Shown: positions 24,534 to 35,085, numbered from the stretch's first letter. The stretch: 64,000 bases of DNA from Halobacterium sp. R2-5 (GCF_011734195.1 NZ_JAANTH010000002.1:1-64000), one strand, 5' to 3'. The notes: a model not told the origin generated them from the letters alone. Translations and numbers: made by a program.

Positions 24534-25214
24534 TCAGTCGGCGAGCGCTTCCTCGCGTGCCTGCTCGGCTTCCCGCTCCTCGTCTTCCTCCTCCTCTTTT
24601 TTCGCCTTGACCTTCTTCATGCGGAAGATCTCCTCGCGCTCCTGCTCCTCGAGCTTCTGCTCGATGTACTCCTGGCCCTCGTAGAGCTCGGGGAGGAGCT
24701 TGAACTCCAGGGCGTTCACGCGGCGCTTGGTGGTCTCGATCTCCGTGAGCATCTTCTTCATCGCGGTCTCGACTTCCGCCGCGAGCACGATGGTCTCCAG
24801 CAGGTCCTCGTAGGCCTCGGCGGCCTCGTCGATGCGCGCGCTCGTGCCGAGGATGCCGTAGCCGCGCTCGTCGAGGCTCTTGCGGACCTTCGAGGATTCG
24901 ATCTCGGGGACGACGACGCCCATGATGTTCCGGGACTCCACCGTGATCTCGGGGTGCTCTTCGAGCGCCGCGGCCGCACCTCGGACCGACATGTCGCCCT
25001 CCATCGCGCGCGCCATGTTGATCTTCTTCTGGGCGGTCTGGTAGTTGGCCTCGACGTCCTCGCGGACGTCCTGGGCCTGGTCGAAGATGTCCATGAACTC
25101 CATGATGAGGCCGTCGCGCTTCTGTTCGAGCGTGTCGTGGCCCCGCTCGGAGAGTTCGATGCGGTCCTCGATCTCCATGAGGTTCTTCCGGGTCGGTTTG
25201 ATGTCCTGGGCCAT
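24534..25214 (-). CDS. atpD: A-type ATP synthase subunit D
   Basis: The 226-residue central-stalk subunit that rotates inside the A3B3 hexamer. It is typical of the family: two long coiled coils at each end ([32 protein letters not shown] near the start, [44 protein letters not shown] near the end) and a highly charged tail. It is separated from the rest of the atp operon by two carotenoid genes. Its own GTTTACC element lies about 38 bases before the ATG, so separate transcription is likely. Confidence 0.95.
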   Translation of the reverse strand: MAQDIKPTRKNLMEIEDRIELSERGHDTLEQKRDGLIMEFMDIFDQAQDVREDVEANYQTAQKKINMARAMEGDMSVRGAAAALEEHPEITVESRNIMGVVVPEIESSKVRKSLDERGYGILGTSARIDEAAEAYEDLLETIVLAAEVETAMKKMLTEIETTKRRVNALEFKLLPELYEGQEYIEQKLEEQEREEIFRMKKVKAKKEEEEDEEREAEQAREEALAD

Positions 25215-25281
25215 CTGTTCTCTTGGTCGTGGGTTGTCCGCGCAGGGTGGTAAACGTTTTCAGTCGCTGCCGCCGGGAGCG

Positions 25282-26301
25282 CTACAGGAGCCCTTGCGCG
25301 CGGTCCATCCACGCCACCACGGCGACGTGCGGCAGCGTCAACACGGCGATGAACACGAGGTACAGCGCGGCGCCGCCCGACAGCGTGGTCGGCGGGTTCG
25401 GCACGGCGAGGTAGAGCCCGCCGAGCAGCAGCAGCGCGGCGGCGGTCAGCGGCGCGGCCTCGCGTCCGAACCGGCGAAGTGGCGCCCGCAGGTCGCCGGC
25501 CGCCAGCGCCGCCCGCGACCCGTCGTGGACCGCGACCGCGCGCGCGACGTGGCGGACCGCGTGCCAGAAACAGAAGTAGACGCCCACCGCGAACACCGGC
25601 GGGACGGCGAGGAAGAACGCCCACAGGCCGACGGTCTCGGCGGCGTCGACTCGCCACGCGGTCGGTGGCGACTCCGCGGTCGCGAGGCGGTTCGCGGCCA
25701 GCGTCCCCGCGGTCAGGACGGCGAACCCGGCGCCGAGCGCGAGCCGCGCGTCCGGCGCGAACAGCCAGAGGTCGCCGACGCTGCCGCCGAACGGCGCGGC
25801 GAACGCCGCCACCACCTCCCGGTACGTCTCCGGGTTCCCGAGCAGCGGTACGAGCATCGGCAGGCCGCCGCGAACGAGGCCGGTCGTCGCGCGCCGCGCC
25901 GGCGAGTCGAGGTAGTCGGCGTCCAACAGCACGGCCAGCGGGTAGACGTCGCCCTGGCCCCAGTGGAGCCACGTCAGGCCGACGAACGCGAACGCCGCGG
26001 CGACCGGGACGGCGAACCACGCGGCCGCGTAGGCGGCGCCGAGCACGAGGTAGAGCGCGCCGACGGCGGCGAGCCAGCGCCCGGTCACGCGGCCCGCGAC
26101 CGCTCGCGGCAGCGCGACGTAGTCGATGGCACCGTGTGGCAGGCCGAAGACGACGACGCTCGCGACCAGCGGCGCGTACCGCACGGTCGTCGATAGCTCG
26201 ACGCCCGCGAGCGCTGGCAGCGCCGCGACGAACAGCGCGACCCAGCCGGCGGCGAGCGTCGGCCCCGTGAGCGTGTCTCGCACCGAGCTGTCGAGAGTCA
26301 C
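25282..26301 (-). CDS. blh: Brp/Blh-type beta-carotene 15,15'-dioxygenase
   Basis: The 339-residue membrane enzyme splits beta-carotene to retinal, the chromophore of rhodopsins. Family motifs with their histidines are present: FGLPHGAIDY, LTWLHWGQGD, CFWHAVRHV and LTLPHVAVVAW, which coordinate the active-site iron. About eight to nine helices are expected. The GTG start overlaps the lycopene cyclase stop (GTGA), so the two are coupled and supply successive steps from lycopene to retinal. No opsin gene is in the window. Confidence 0.9.
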   Translation of the reverse strand: MTLDSSVRDTLTGPTLAAGWVALFVAALPALAGVELSTTVRYAPLVASVVVFGLPHGAIDYVALPRAVAGRVTGRWLAAVGALYLVLGAAYAAAWFAVPVAAAFAFVGLTWLHWGQGDVYPLAVLLDADYLDSPARRATTGLVRGGLPMLVPLLGNPETYREVVAAFAAPFGGSVGDLWLFAPDARLALGAGFAVLTAGTLAANRLATAESPPTAWRVDAAETVGLWAFFLAVPPVFAVGVYFCFWHAVRHVARAVAVHDGSRAALAAGDLRAPLRRFGREAAPLTAAALLLLGGLYLAVPNPPTTLSGGAALYLVFIAVLTLPHVAVVAWMDRAQGLL

Positions 26302-27008
26302 TCCCACCGCGCGACCACCCAGTCGAACAGCACCAGCCCCTGCACGACGAAGAGGTTGGTCACGAGGAAGAATGCGCCCTCTTCGACGGGGAGGCCGGCG
26401 ACGGCGATCCCCGTCGTGTACTCGGGGGAGAGCGTCCAGATGCCGTCGGCGAGCGCGAACCGGTCGGCGACCGAGAAGTACAGCGTCGGCACGCCCGCGC
26501 CCGCGGCGACGACGCGGGGTCGCTCGGCGAGGTACCGCCAGCCGACGCCCCACTGCATCGCCAGCACGGGGCCAGCCCACGCGAGGATGGCGCCGAGGTA
26601 GAACGTGTCCGCCGTCCCGAGGCACGCGAGTCCGGCGCCGGTGACGGCGAGGCCCCCGACGACGCCGGCGGCGACGTCGCGCTTCGACGACAGGAACTCG
26701 GGAGTGGCTGGACCGGCCACCCGTTGGACCCATAGCCCGGTCACGACGGTCTGGCCCGCGACGAACGCGTACTCCTCGACGGGCGCGAGCCACAGCCGCG
26801 CGAGCACCGTCCCCGTGCCGTACGTCCAGACCCCCCGGCTCACGAGGTAGTTGTCCCACGGGGTCGTGTACGCCAGCGCGAGCACGAGCAAGACGCCGAC
26901 GCCCGCCAGCGACCACCAGTCCTCGTGACGGTCACGGGCCCGTAGCGCGGCGAGGACGAGCAACGGCGGTGCGACGGCCACCGCGAGGAACTGGAGGTAC
27001 GTCGCCAT
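26298..27008 (-). CDS. crtY: Lycopene beta-cyclase, fused CrtYc-CrtYd type
   Basis: The 236-residue, roughly seven-helix lycopene cyclase consists of two homologous halves, each with a PxEE-type motif: PWDNYLV with LAPVEEYAFV in the first and LPVEEGAFFLVTNLFV in the second. It cyclises lycopene to beta-carotene, the substrate of the downstream Blh enzyme. ATG 27008 is used in preference to TTG 27011. It lies 98 bases past atpB. An ATTTTTCG element 60 bases upstream may be a separate promoter. Confidence 0.9.
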   Translation of the reverse strand: MATYLQFLAVAVAPPLLVLAALRARDRHEDWWSLAGVGVLLVLALAYTTPWDNYLVSRGVWTYGTGTVLARLWLAPVEEYAFVAGQTVVTGLWVQRVAGPATPEFLSSKRDVAAGVVGGLAVTGAGLACLGTADTFYLGAILAWAGPVLAMQWGVGWRYLAERPRVVAAGAGVPTLYFSVADRFALADGIWTLSPEYTTGIAVAGLPVEEGAFFLVTNLFVVQGLVLFDWVVARWE

Positions 27009-27106
27009 CAAGCCCCCCTCGCGTTGTCTCGTGCGCGCACGCGTGGCTGCCGGCGTGCGTCACGTTCGAAAAATCGGGTCGTGGTCGGCACCGCCGCGTC
27101 GAGCCG

Positions 27107-28525
27107 TCAGTCCGCGGCCGCGGCCTCTTCGGCCTCGGACTCGTCCTCGACGTAGTACTGCTCGATGAGCTCCTCGTCGACGCGGTTGAGCTCGTCCTTC
27201 GGGAACAGGCTGAGCAGTTCCCAGCCGAGGTCCAGGGTCTCCTCCACGCTGCGGTTCGTGTCGAAGCCCTGGTCGACGAACTCGTCCTCGAAGCGGTCCG
27301 CGAAGTCGAGGTAGAGGTTGTCGCGGTCGCTGAGCGCCTCGCGACCGACGATGTTCACGAGGTCGCGGAGGTCCTCACCTTCCGCGTACGCCGCGTACAG
27401 CTGGTCGGAGATGTCGCCGTGGTCCTCGCGCGTGAGGCCCTCGCCGATGCCGTCGTCCATCAGCCGGCTCAGGCTCGGGAGGACGTTCACGGGCGGCGTG
27501 ACGCCCTGGCTGTTCAGGTCGCGGTCCATCATGATCTGGCCCTCGGTGATGTACCCCGTGAGGTCCGGAATCGGGTGGGTGTCGTCGTCGCCCGGCATCG
27601 TCAGGATGGGAATCTGAGTGACCGAACCCTCCCGGCCCTCGATGCGGCCGGCGCGCTCGTAGAGCTGCGCCAGGTCCGTGTACATGTACCCGGGGTACCC
27701 GCGGCGACCCGGCACCTCTTCGCGTGCCGCGCCGATCTCGCGGAGCGCCTCGCAGTAGTTCGTCATGTCCGTCAGGATGACGAGGACGTGGTAGTCCTTC
27801 TCGAAGGCGAGGTACTCCGCGGTCGTCAGCGCCATCCGCGGCGTGACCGTCCGCTCGACGGCGGGGTCGTCCGCGAGGTTCATGAAGACGACGCTGCGTT
27901 CGAGCGCGCCCGTGCGCTCGAAGTCGTCCATGAACTCGTTGGCCTCCTCGGCCGTGATGCCCATCGCGCCGAAGACGACAGCGAACTCGCTGTCCTCGCC
28001 GTCGCCCTCCTCTTCCTCCGGGACGGAGGCCTGCCGGGCGATCTGGAGCGCGAGGTCGCTGTGGGGCAGCCCGGACGCCGAGAAGATCGGGAGCTTCTGG
28101 CCGCGTACGAGCGTGTTCATGCCGTCGATGGCCGAAACCCCCGTCTGGATGAACTCCTCGGGGTACTCGCGGGCGTGCGGGTTGATCGCTTCGCCGACGA
28201 TGTCCAGCCGTTCTTCGGGGACGATGTCGGGGCCGCCGTCGATGGGCTCGCCGGAGCCGTCGAGCACGCGACCGAGGAGGTCCTCGGTCACGGGCATCTT
28301 CAGGGTTTCGCCGAGGAACCGCACCGAGGCGTCCTGTCCGATGCCCTCGGTGCCCTCGAACACCTGGATGGCCACGAACTTGTCGCTGGATTCGAGCACC
28401 TGACCGCGCTTGACTTCGCCGTCGGGCGTCTCGATTTCCACCATCTCGTCGTAGGCCACCGGCTCGTCGATGTCGACGTACACCAGCGGGCCGCTGACTT
28501 CGGTGATTGTCTTGTACTCTTTCAT
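27107..28525 (-). CDS. atpB: A-type ATP synthase subunit B
   Basis: The 472-residue non-catalytic nucleotide-binding subunit. It has the ATPase alpha/beta fold with [15 protein letters not shown], an [21 protein letters not shown] stretch in place of a Walker A, and the signature [12 protein letters not shown] near residue 350. It alternates with subunit A in the A3B3 head. The acidic C terminus ([11 protein letters not shown]) is typical of halophiles. Its ATG overlaps the atpA stop by one base, showing translational coupling. Confidence 0.97.
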   Translation of the reverse strand: MKEYKTITEVSGPLVYVDIDEPVAYDEMVEIETPDGEVKRGQVLESSDKFVAIQVFEGTEGIGQDASVRFLGETLKMPVTEDLLGRVLDGSGEPIDGGPDIVPEERLDIVGEAINPHAREYPEEFIQTGVSAIDGMNTLVRGQKLPIFSASGLPHSDLALQIARQASVPEEEEGDGEDSEFAVVFGAMGITAEEANEFMDDFERTGALERSVVFMNLADDPAVERTVTPRMALTTAEYLAFEKDYHVLVILTDMTNYCEALREIGAAREEVPGRRGYPGYMYTDLAQLYERAGRIEGREGSVTQIPILTMPGDDDTHPIPDLTGYITEGQIMMDRDLNSQGVTPPVNVLPSLSRLMDDGIGEGLTREDHGDISDQLYAAYAEGEDLRDLVNIVGREALSDRDNLYLDFADRFEDEFVDQGFDTNRSVEETLDLGWELLSLFPKDELNRVDEELIEQYYVEDESEAEEAAAAD

Positions 28526-30276
28526 TAGTAGAGGTCCCGTAGTTGCTCGGTGAGGTCGTCTTTCAGTTCCTCGATGTACTCCTCCCAGTCCTCCTGGACG
28601 CCCATCCGGTTCAGGCGCGGCGCCGCGTCGACGTTCTGAATCTCGTCGACCGGGACGCCGGCCTCGAGCGCCTCGAAGGCCTCGTCGTTGAACGTCTGGA
28701 TGGCCGTGAGCATCTTGTACGTCTTCTCGGGCTCACAGTTCGTGTCGACGTCGTGGAGCGCGTTCTGCTGGAGCCACGCCTCGCGGAGGTAGCGCGCCAC
28801 CTCGAGGGTGAGCTGCTGGTCGTCGGGGAGGGCGTCCTTCCCGACGAGCTGGACGATCTCCTGCAGTTCGGTCTCCTCGTCGAGGACGTCGACGGCCCAC
28901 TGCCGGACCTCCGGGAAATCCTCGGAGACGTTCTCGCGCCACCAGTCGTCGAGCTGGTCCTTGTACAGCGAGTACGACTCGTTCCAGTTGATCGCGGGGA
29001 AGTGACGGCGCTCGGCGAGGTCCGCGTCCAGCGCCCAGAACGTCTTCACGATGCGCAGCGTGTTCTGGGTGACCGGCTCCGAGAAGTCGCCGCCCGGCGG
29101 GCTGACCGCGCCGACCACGGACACCGACCCCTCCTCGTCGTTGAGGGTGGTGTAGAGGCCCGCGCGCTCGTAGAACTGCGCGAGGCGGGCGGCGAGGTAC
29201 GCGGGGTACCCCTCCTCGCCCGGCATCTCCTCCAGCCGCGAGGAGATCTCGCGCATCGCCTCGGCCCACCGCGAGGTGGAGTCCGCCATCAGCGCGACGT
29301 CGTAGCCCATGTCGCGGTAGTACTCCGCGATGGTGATGCCCGTGTAGATGCAGGACTCGCGGGCCGCGACCGGCATGTTCGACGTGTTCGCGATGAGGCA
29401 GGTGCGGGCCATCAGCGGGTTCCCGGTCTGAGGGTCCTCCAGCTCCGGGAAGTCCTCGATGACCTCGGTCATCTCGTTGCCGCGCTCGCCGCAGCCGATG
29501 TAGACGACGATGTCCGCGTCGGACCACTTCGCGAGCTGCTGCTGGGTGACCGTCTTCCCGGAGCCGAACGGCCCCGGAATCGCGGCCGTCCCGCCCTTCG
29601 CGAGCGGGAACAGGCCGTCCTGGATGCGCTGGCCGGTGACGAGCGGCGTCCGCGGCGTGTGCTTGTCCTCGGTCGGACGCGCGCGGCGGACCGGCCACTC
29701 CTGGTGCATCGTGATCTCCTCGCCGCTGTCGAGCGTGACGATGGGCTCGTCGACCGTGTACGAGCCGTCCTCGACGTCGACGACTTCACCGCCGTCGCTG
29801 CGCGGCGGGACGAGCACCTTGTGCTCGATGCTGATCGTCTCGTCGACGGTGCCGAGGACGTCACCCGCCTCGACGTAGTCGCCCTCCTCGACGACGGGGG
29901 TGAACTCCCACTCCTTCTCGAGGTCGATGCCGGGCGCGTCGACGCCGCGGTCGAGGAACGCCCCCATCTCGCCTTGGAGGACGTCCAGCGGGCGCTGGAC
30001 GCCGTCGTAGATGGAGTCCAGCATGCCGGGCCCCAGGTCGACCGTGAGGGGTTCGCCCGTGTTGTCCACGGGGCCGCCCGGGCTGACGCCCGAGGTCTCC
30101 TCGTAGACCTGGATGGTTGTTACCTCGTCTTCGATTTCGATGACCTCGCCCATCAGCCCTTCGTCGCCGACGTAGACGACGTCGTTCATCTGGGCGTCGA
30201 GGTCCGTGGCGGTCACGACCGGACCGCTCACGCTCTCGATTACGCCGGAGTCCGTGATTTCTTCTGCTTGACTCAT
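28525..30276 (-). CDS. atpA: A-type ATP synthase subunit A (catalytic)
   Basis: The 583-residue catalytic subunit has Walker A GPFGSGKT near residue 235, the non-homologous insertion typical of A/V ATPases (about 115-190), a Walker B-like [35 protein letters not shown], and the signature [16 protein letters not shown]. It binds and converts ADP plus Pi to ATP. No intein is present, unlike in some archaea. It is seven bases from atpF and overlaps atpB. Confidence 0.97.
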   Translation of the reverse strand: MSQAEEITDSGVIESVSGPVVTATDLDAQMNDVVYVGDEGLMGEVIEIEDEVTTIQVYEETSGVSPGGPVDNTGEPLTVDLGPGMLDSIYDGVQRPLDVLQGEMGAFLDRGVDAPGIDLEKEWEFTPVVEEGDYVEAGDVLGTVDETISIEHKVLVPPRSDGGEVVDVEDGSYTVDEPIVTLDSGEEITMHQEWPVRRARPTEDKHTPRTPLVTGQRIQDGLFPLAKGGTAAIPGPFGSGKTVTQQQLAKWSDADIVVYIGCGERGNEMTEVIEDFPELEDPQTGNPLMARTCLIANTSNMPVAARESCIYTGITIAEYYRDMGYDVALMADSTSRWAEAMREISSRLEEMPGEEGYPAYLAARLAQFYERAGLYTTLNDEEGSVSVVGAVSPPGGDFSEPVTQNTLRIVKTFWALDADLAERRHFPAINWNESYSLYKDQLDDWWRENVSEDFPEVRQWAVDVLDEETELQEIVQLVGKDALPDDQQLTLEVARYLREAWLQQNALHDVDTNCEPEKTYKMLTAIQTFNDEAFEALEAGVPVDEIQNVDAAPRLNRMGVQEDWEEYIEELKDDLTEQLRDLY

Positions 30277-30283
30277 TCGTTGA

Positions 30284-30613
30284 TTAGTCTTCCTCGGCCA
30301 TCAGGTCGATGCCGATGGCTCGCTTGATCTGGTCGCGCAGTCCGCTCCCGCCGGCGGCGCCGCCGCCGATGGTCACGAACGTCGGCTCTACGCTCGTCTC
30401 GACTTCCTCGCGCACCTGTCGGGAGAGCGCGTCGAGGTCGTCGTCGTGCATCACCGCGATGCCGACGTCGTCGTCCTCGAGCACCGACTCGACCGCGTCG
30501 TCGAGTTCCTCGTCTTTCTCGTCCTGCGGGACGTTCTCGAACTTCCGGACGCCCGCGAGCCGGAACCCGGTCGTGAACTCCGGGCTGCCGACCACTGCGA
30601 TTTCCTGGCTCAT
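30284..30613 (-). CDS. atpF: A-type ATP synthase subunit F
   Basis: The 109-residue Rossmann-like subunit ([25 protein letters not shown]) sits at the central stalk and regulates rotation. The length and the conserved [13 protein letters not shown] motif match archaeal F subunits. The ATG overlaps the atpC stop by 4 bases, so it is translated as part of the operon. Confidence 0.95.
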   Translation of the reverse strand: MSQEIAVVGSPEFTTGFRLAGVRKFENVPQDEKDEELDDAVESVLEDDDVGIAVMHDDDLDALSRQVREEVETSVEPTFVTIGGGAAGGSGLRDQIKRAIGIDLMAEED

Positions 30614-31659
30614 AGGATGACGAGCTCCTCCTCGATTTCGTCCTCGCTCAGACCGGCCTCGCGGCCGCGAGCGATGGCGCGAATGTTGTCCACTTCCCGT
30701 TCCTTCGCGAGCACGTACGCCAGCACCGGGCAGACCGACAGCGGGTAGACGTACGAGAGGTGGTCGGAGTACTCCAGCAGCGCCCGGTCGAGGGCGTGCT
30801 CGAAGCCGATGAGGCTGTCCGCCTCCTCCAGTTCGTCCAGCGCCCGCGAGAGCTCGTCGCCGTACCGGCTGTCTCGGATGTGGCCGACGAGCGCCGAGCG
30901 GTCCGCGGCGAGCTGGCTGATCTCCTTCCGGTCGAACAGCGCGCCGCCCTCGATGAAGTACTCCGCCGGGTCGACGTCGGCGCCCGACCGCGCCAGCCGC
31001 AGCGCGTTCCGCGCGTTCCGGAAGTCGATCTCGGCCTCCAGGAACTCGCGGTACAGCGCCGCCGCCTCGCCGCGGGCGGAGGCGTCGGGTACGAGGTTCT
31101 CGTAGTACGCTCGGTCGATGGCGTTCTCCAGCGGGACGAGCGTCCCGGACTCCTCGTAGGCCTCGTACGCGCCTTCGAGATACGTACCGAAGAGCGTGTC
31201 GTCGAGCAGGTCGACGACGGCCTCGATGGATTCGGCCGCGACCAGGCGGTCGAGGAAGTCCGCGTCGAACTCGCCGGCCTCGATGAGGTCGGTGCGGATC
31301 TCCGCGTCGGTCGCCTCCGAGTAGCGCCCGCGCAGCACCGTCTTGACGTTCCAGGCGTCGAACTTGCGGAGGTAGCGAGCGACCTGCTCGTAGAGCCGGC
31401 CCTCGCTGTACCGCAGCAGGTCCTGGAAGTCGTCGGCGAGCGTCTCGTTGAGCGCGTGCTCGATGAGGTCGACGCCGCTGAACCGGGAGCCCAGCGCGTT
31501 CACCGCGTCCTCGTACTGGGTCTCCTCCATGAACCGGGCGATCTCGCCCGTGCCCATGCGGAGCAGCTTCCGGTACTCGTCGTCGCTGAACAGGCTGGCT
31601 CGGCGGTGGCGGACGCGGGCGACCACGTACTCGTAGTTTGCCGACCCGTACACGCTCAT
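30610..31659 (-). CDS. atpC: A-type ATP synthase subunit C
   Basis: The 349-residue, all-helical funnel-shaped subunit couples the central stalk to the K ring (V-ATPase d homologue). The N terminus MSVYGSANYEYVVARVRHRRASLF and the internally repeated three-helix units, including FEHALDRALLEYSDHLSYVYPLSVCPVLAYVLAKEREVDNIRAIARG near the end, are family marks. It overlaps atpE upstream and atpF downstream by 4 bases each. Confidence 0.95.
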   Translation of the reverse strand: MSVYGSANYEYVVARVRHRRASLFSDDEYRKLLRMGTGEIARFMEETQYEDAVNALGSRFSGVDLIEHALNETLADDFQDLLRYSEGRLYEQVARYLRKFDAWNVKTVLRGRYSEATDAEIRTDLIEAGEFDADFLDRLVAAESIEAVVDLLDDTLFGTYLEGAYEAYEESGTLVPLENAIDRAYYENLVPDASARGEAAALYREFLEAEIDFRNARNALRLARSGADVDPAEYFIEGGALFDRKEISQLAADRSALVGHIRDSRYGDELSRALDELEEADSLIGFEHALDRALLEYSDHLSYVYPLSVCPVLAYVLAKEREVDNIRAIARGREAGLSEDEIEEELVIL

Positions 31660-32243
31660 CGCTCCTCGTCGAAGAGGCGTGCGCTGATTTCCTTCAGGTT
31701 GTTCTCCCAGACGTCGTCGATGACCGAGTCGAACGTGTTGTTCACGCGGACCCGGGACGTCTCGCTCTCGACAACGACGCCGCCGAGACAGTCGTACTCG
31801 CCGGCGTACTCGAAGCCGTCGTAATCGTCGAGGATGTCCGAGATGAGGGCCTCGTCGTCGCTGCGGCCGTAGACGCTGACGTCCGCGTCGGCGTCGAACT
31901 CGTCGGCCGCGGCGTCGAGGAGCGCGCGAGTGAGTTCCTCGCGGTCGTCGCCGTCGATGTCGGCGATCTCCTCCTCGGCGAGCTCGCGGACGTCCGCGAG
32001 GGCGTCCCGGCGCGCTTCGAGGCGCATCTGCTTGGCCTCGAGTTTCGCGCTGGAGACGCGCTGCTCGCGCTCGCGCTCGATTTCGCGCTCGGCCTCCGCT
32101 TCGGCCTCTGCGACGATGTCGTCGGCGTCGGCTTTCGCCTCCGCGACGATGTCGTCGGCGCGGGATTCGGCGTCGTTCCGAATCTCCTTCGCGCGCTCGC
32201 GGGCCTCGTCTCGAATGTCCTCAACTACTGTTTCCAGGCTCAT
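31656..32243 (-). CDS. atpE: A-type ATP synthase subunit E
   Basis: The 195-residue peripheral-stalk subunit. The N-terminal half is a long acidic and basic coiled coil (ERAKEIRNDAESRADDIVAEAKADADDIVAEAEAEAEREIERERE) that pairs with subunit H. The C-terminal globular domain docks on the catalytic head. Length and layout fit the family. Repeated Ala/Asp/Glu codons make it low in complexity. It lies 22 bases after atpK. Confidence 0.93.
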   Translation of the reverse strand: MSLETVVEDIRDEARERAKEIRNDAESRADDIVAEAKADADDIVAEAEAEAEREIEREREQRVSSAKLEAKQMRLEARRDALADVRELAEEEIADIDGDDREELTRALLDAAADEFDADADVSVYGRSDDEALISDILDDYDGFEYAGEYDCLGGVVVESETSRVRVNNTFDSVIDDVWENNLKEISARLFDEER

Positions 32244-32265
32244 AGATGGAGAGGGGGGACGGTTG

Positions 32266-32535
32266 TTAGAATGCGGACGGCACGACGAACACGACGACCA
32301 GCGCGAGAATGACCAGCGTCTCCGGGAGGACCGTCAGGATGAGGCCCGTACCGAAGAGGTCCTGGTCTTCCGCGATGGCGCCGACTGCGGCGCTACCGAT
32401 GCCGCGCTCGGCGTACCCGGCGGCGAGGGCTGCGAGACCGACCGCGAGAGCGGCGGCGGACTTCGGGGTGATTGCGGGGCTGCTGCCCCCGGACTGTGCT
32501 GCGACGGTTGCGACTTCTGCGAGTGTGTCGAACAT
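32266..32535 (-). CDS. atpK: A-type ATP synthase subunit K (c-ring)
   Basis: The 89-residue proteolipid has an N-terminal segment and two long membrane helices (SAAALAVGLAALAAGYAERGIGSAAVGAIAED and LILTVLPETLVILALVVVFVV). The ion-carrying carboxylate is E72 in LPETLVIL. Several copies form the rotating ring. It has one hairpin rather than the double or triple hairpins of some archaea. Start and length fit haloarchaeal homologues. Confidence 0.94.
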   Translation of the reverse strand: MFDTLAEVATVAAQSGGSSPAITPKSAAALAVGLAALAAGYAERGIGSAAVGAIAEDQDLFGTGLILTVLPETLVILALVVVFVVPSAF

Positions 32536-32540
32536 TTTAC

Positions 32541-34766
32541 TTAGTCCTCAGTGGTGTAGTTTCGCTGGTAACCGAACGGGTTGTACTTCTCGCCACCGCC
32601 TTCATAAAACTTGTTAAAGAACTCGACGTATTCCAGGCGTAGAGCCTGTAAGCCGGCGGATGTGACGCCGAGTCCGAGCACGAGCATGTGGCCGAGCACG
32701 AGCACGACCACGCCAGCGAGCACGCCGCCCCAGCCCATGTGGATGAGGCCGTCGAACACGACCGAGTAGTACTCGGCCTGGTGGCTCCCCGGCCCACTGA
32801 ACAGCATGAAGTGGGTCTCGTGCTGGATCTCTGTCGGGAACAGCCCGAACAGGTAGTCCGCGGTGTACGGCTCGTACCCGTGGGCCTGAGCCGCCTCGGT
32901 CGTCAGGTCGACTTCGTACGCGCCGAACACCAGCAGGTTCACGACGTACGCCATCCCCGCCTTCGCGAGCAGGACCGCGGCGATACGCGTGTAGGAGACG
33001 GTGTTGACGAGCGCGTACGTCGGGCTCTCGAGGAACCCTGCGGCGCCCTCGCCGATCGTCACGAGTACGAGGCCGAGCAGCGCGAGCGCGAGCCCCGCGA
33101 TGCCCACGACGGGCGGGAGCTCGAGCGCGCGGTACAGCAGTTCGGGGCGCGGACCGCCGCCGGACTGCATGTGCGTGCTGAACAGCCACGCGCCGACACC
33201 TGCCATCAGCAGGAGCGGGCCGCCGCTCTCCGTGACGGCGGTCTTGACGCCGTGCGAGCGCGTCTCGTTGACGAGCCCGAACACGTAGCCGATGGCGAGG
33301 TGCGCGATGCCGAACAGCAGGCTCGCCGCGAGCCAGAGTTCGGCGAACGCGCCAACGTGCAGGCCCTTCTTCAGGGGCGCGTCGGCGAGGCCGAACACGC
33401 CGCTCCACACGTACTCCGTGATGAGGTGGAGACCGAAGATCTCGCCGTACAGCACGCCGAACAGGGCCGTGAATCCGCCGGCCCACATCGCGACGCCGCC
33501 GAGCTTCGAGATCATCTCGCTGTCGAACCCGCGGTACAGCCAGAAGCCGAGCGCGGCGTACAGGATGCCGTACCCGAGGTCCCCGATCATGAACCCGTAG
33601 AACGCGGGGAACGTCAGGAACAGCACGATGGTCGGGTCGAGCTCCGTGTACTTCGGCCGGTTGATGACCTCGGTCAGCGCCTCGAACGGCCGCGCTGCGC
33701 CGGGGTTGTCCTGGATGACCGGTGGGCTGTCGTCCTCGTCGAACTCGGAGGCCGTGCCGCCGTCCGCGGCGACTTCGCTGTCGTCGACCTCTTGACCGCC
33801 CTCGACGGGCGCGTGGTGCCCGTGACCGGACGGCTCGTAGTCGGCGCGCTCCAGTTCCTCGACGGCCGCGTGGTCGCCGACGGCGTCCTGGACGGCCTCG
33901 ACGAACTCCGCGTACTCGTCGCTGGGAATCCACCCCTCGGCGACGAACGCGCGTTCGGTGGTCGCGAACTGCAGCGGGACCTCCGTCTTCTGGACGTCGA
34001 TGGAGAGTTTCTCCTCGGCGGCCAGCAGGAAGCCCGCGTGCTCCACGCGGAGGTCTTCGAGCTCGTTCTCGACGCTGTCGAGCTTCGACTCGACGGTGTC
34101 GCGTTCGTGGCGGAGTTCCTGGACGTACTGCTCCGGACTCGCCTCCGCGTCCGGCACTTCCAGTCGCGCGAACTCCACGCCGACGAGCGCGTCGTCGAGC
34201 GCGTCCGGGTCGTCGTGGCGCGGGTACGCGAACGCCGCGGCCGTGTTCTCGCCCTCGAAGACCTCGTAGGACTCGATGGCCTCCTCGGTCCGGAGCGCCT
34301 CGCGGACGTCGTCCGCGTCGCCCTCACCGACTGCGACCTGCAGGCTGTCGTAGCCGCCGAGCAGGTCGAGGTCGATGCCGAGGTCCGCGAACGGCGCGAC
34401 CGCGTCGATTCGCTCGTCGACCTCGCGGAGCTCGTCCTCGAGCTCGCCGCGGCGGTCGTCGAGGTCGTTGACCTGCACGCGGATCTCCTCGAGTTCCGTC
34501 TCGAGGGCGTCCTCGGTGACGATGCGCGTCGGACCGGCGTCCTCCTCGTCGACGTCGAGCGTCGATTCGAGCGAGCGCACCGTGACGAGCTTCTCGGAGG
34601 CCTCGTCCGCGCCCTCCATCGGGTTCCCGTTCTCGAACCCCTCGATGTCGCCGTCGTAGTCGGAGAGGTGGACGAGATTCAGGTCGTGAATCGTCTCGAT
34701 GACGTCGCTCATCACGCGCTTCGAGCCCGTCACCGAGACCTTGCTCATTCGCTCAGGTCTGAGCAT
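32541..34766 (-). CDS. atpI: A-type ATP synthase subunit I (a)
   Basis: The 741-residue stator subunit has a long acidic cytoplasmic N-terminal half with coiled coils (about 90-130 and 215-260), then seven to eight membrane helices from about 390, which form the ion half-channels beside the K ring. The N terminus MLRPERMSKVSVTGSKRVMSDVIETIHDL is the family hallmark. An acidic insertion at about 315-345 is halophile-specific. The chosen ATG overlaps the atpH end by 14 bases; the later ATG at residue 7 is an alternative. Confidence 0.95.
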   Translation of the reverse strand: MLRPERMSKVSVTGSKRVMSDVIETIHDLNLVHLSDYDGDIEGFENGNPMEGADEASEKLVTVRSLESTLDVDEEDAGPTRIVTEDALETELEEIRVQVNDLDDRRGELEDELREVDERIDAVAPFADLGIDLDLLGGYDSLQVAVGEGDADDVREALRTEEAIESYEVFEGENTAAAFAYPRHDDPDALDDALVGVEFARLEVPDAEASPEQYVQELRHERDTVESKLDSVENELEDLRVEHAGFLLAAEEKLSIDVQKTEVPLQFATTERAFVAEGWIPSDEYAEFVEAVQDAVGDHAAVEELERADYEPSGHGHHAPVEGGQEVDDSEVAADGGTASEFDEDDSPPVIQDNPGAARPFEALTEVINRPKYTELDPTIVLFLTFPAFYGFMIGDLGYGILYAALGFWLYRGFDSEMISKLGGVAMWAGGFTALFGVLYGEIFGLHLITEYVWSGVFGLADAPLKKGLHVGAFAELWLAASLLFGIAHLAIGYVFGLVNETRSHGVKTAVTESGGPLLLMAGVGAWLFSTHMQSGGGPRPELLYRALELPPVVGIAGLALALLGLVLVTIGEGAAGFLESPTYALVNTVSYTRIAAVLLAKAGMAYVVNLLVFGAYEVDLTTEAAQAHGYEPYTADYLFGLFPTEIQHETHFMLFSGPGSHQAEYYSVVFDGLIHMGWGGVLAGVVVLVLGHMLVLGLGVTSAGLQALRLEYVEFFNKFYEGGGEKYNPFGYQRNYTTED

Positions 34767-35085
34767 GTACCGCCTCCTCGAACCGTTCGACGGCGAAGGC
34801 GACCGCCTCGTCCTCGTGTTCGGCGGCGAGGGCTTCGAGCTCTTCGCGCTCGGCTTCGCCCTCCTCGAGGATGCGGTCGCGCTCCGCCTCGATGTCTTCG
34901 CGTGCCTCTTCGTGCTTCTGTTCTTTCAGCTCGCGGGCCTCCTCTTCCGCCTCGCTGCGGATTTCATCGGCCCGCTGGCGGGCTTCGGACAACCGTTGCT
35001 CCCGGTCCTCCTCCGCCTCGGCCACGATGTCGTCGGCGTCCGATTCAGCCGATTTGATGTCTTCAAGAACCTCTGGCCTTGGCAT
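34753..35085 (-). CDS. atpH: A-type ATP synthase subunit H
   Basis: The 110-residue subunit is almost wholly coiled coil (EDIKSAESDADDIVAEAEEDREQRLSEARQRADEI...). It forms the peripheral stalk with subunit E. It is the first gene of the nine-gene set, so the operon promoter lies directly upstream. Length and composition are as expected for archaeal AhaH. Confidence 0.9.
   Translation of the reverse strand: MPRPEVLEDIKSAESDADDIVAEAEEDREQRLSEARQRADEIRSEAEEEARELKEQKHEEAREDIEAERDRILEEGEAEREELEALAAEHEDEAVAFAVERFEEAVHAQT

Noticed and set aside
28543..30327. Open frame of 594 codons antisense to atpA
   Set aside because: The real gene on the other strand has full ATP synthase signatures; this frame is only its shadow.
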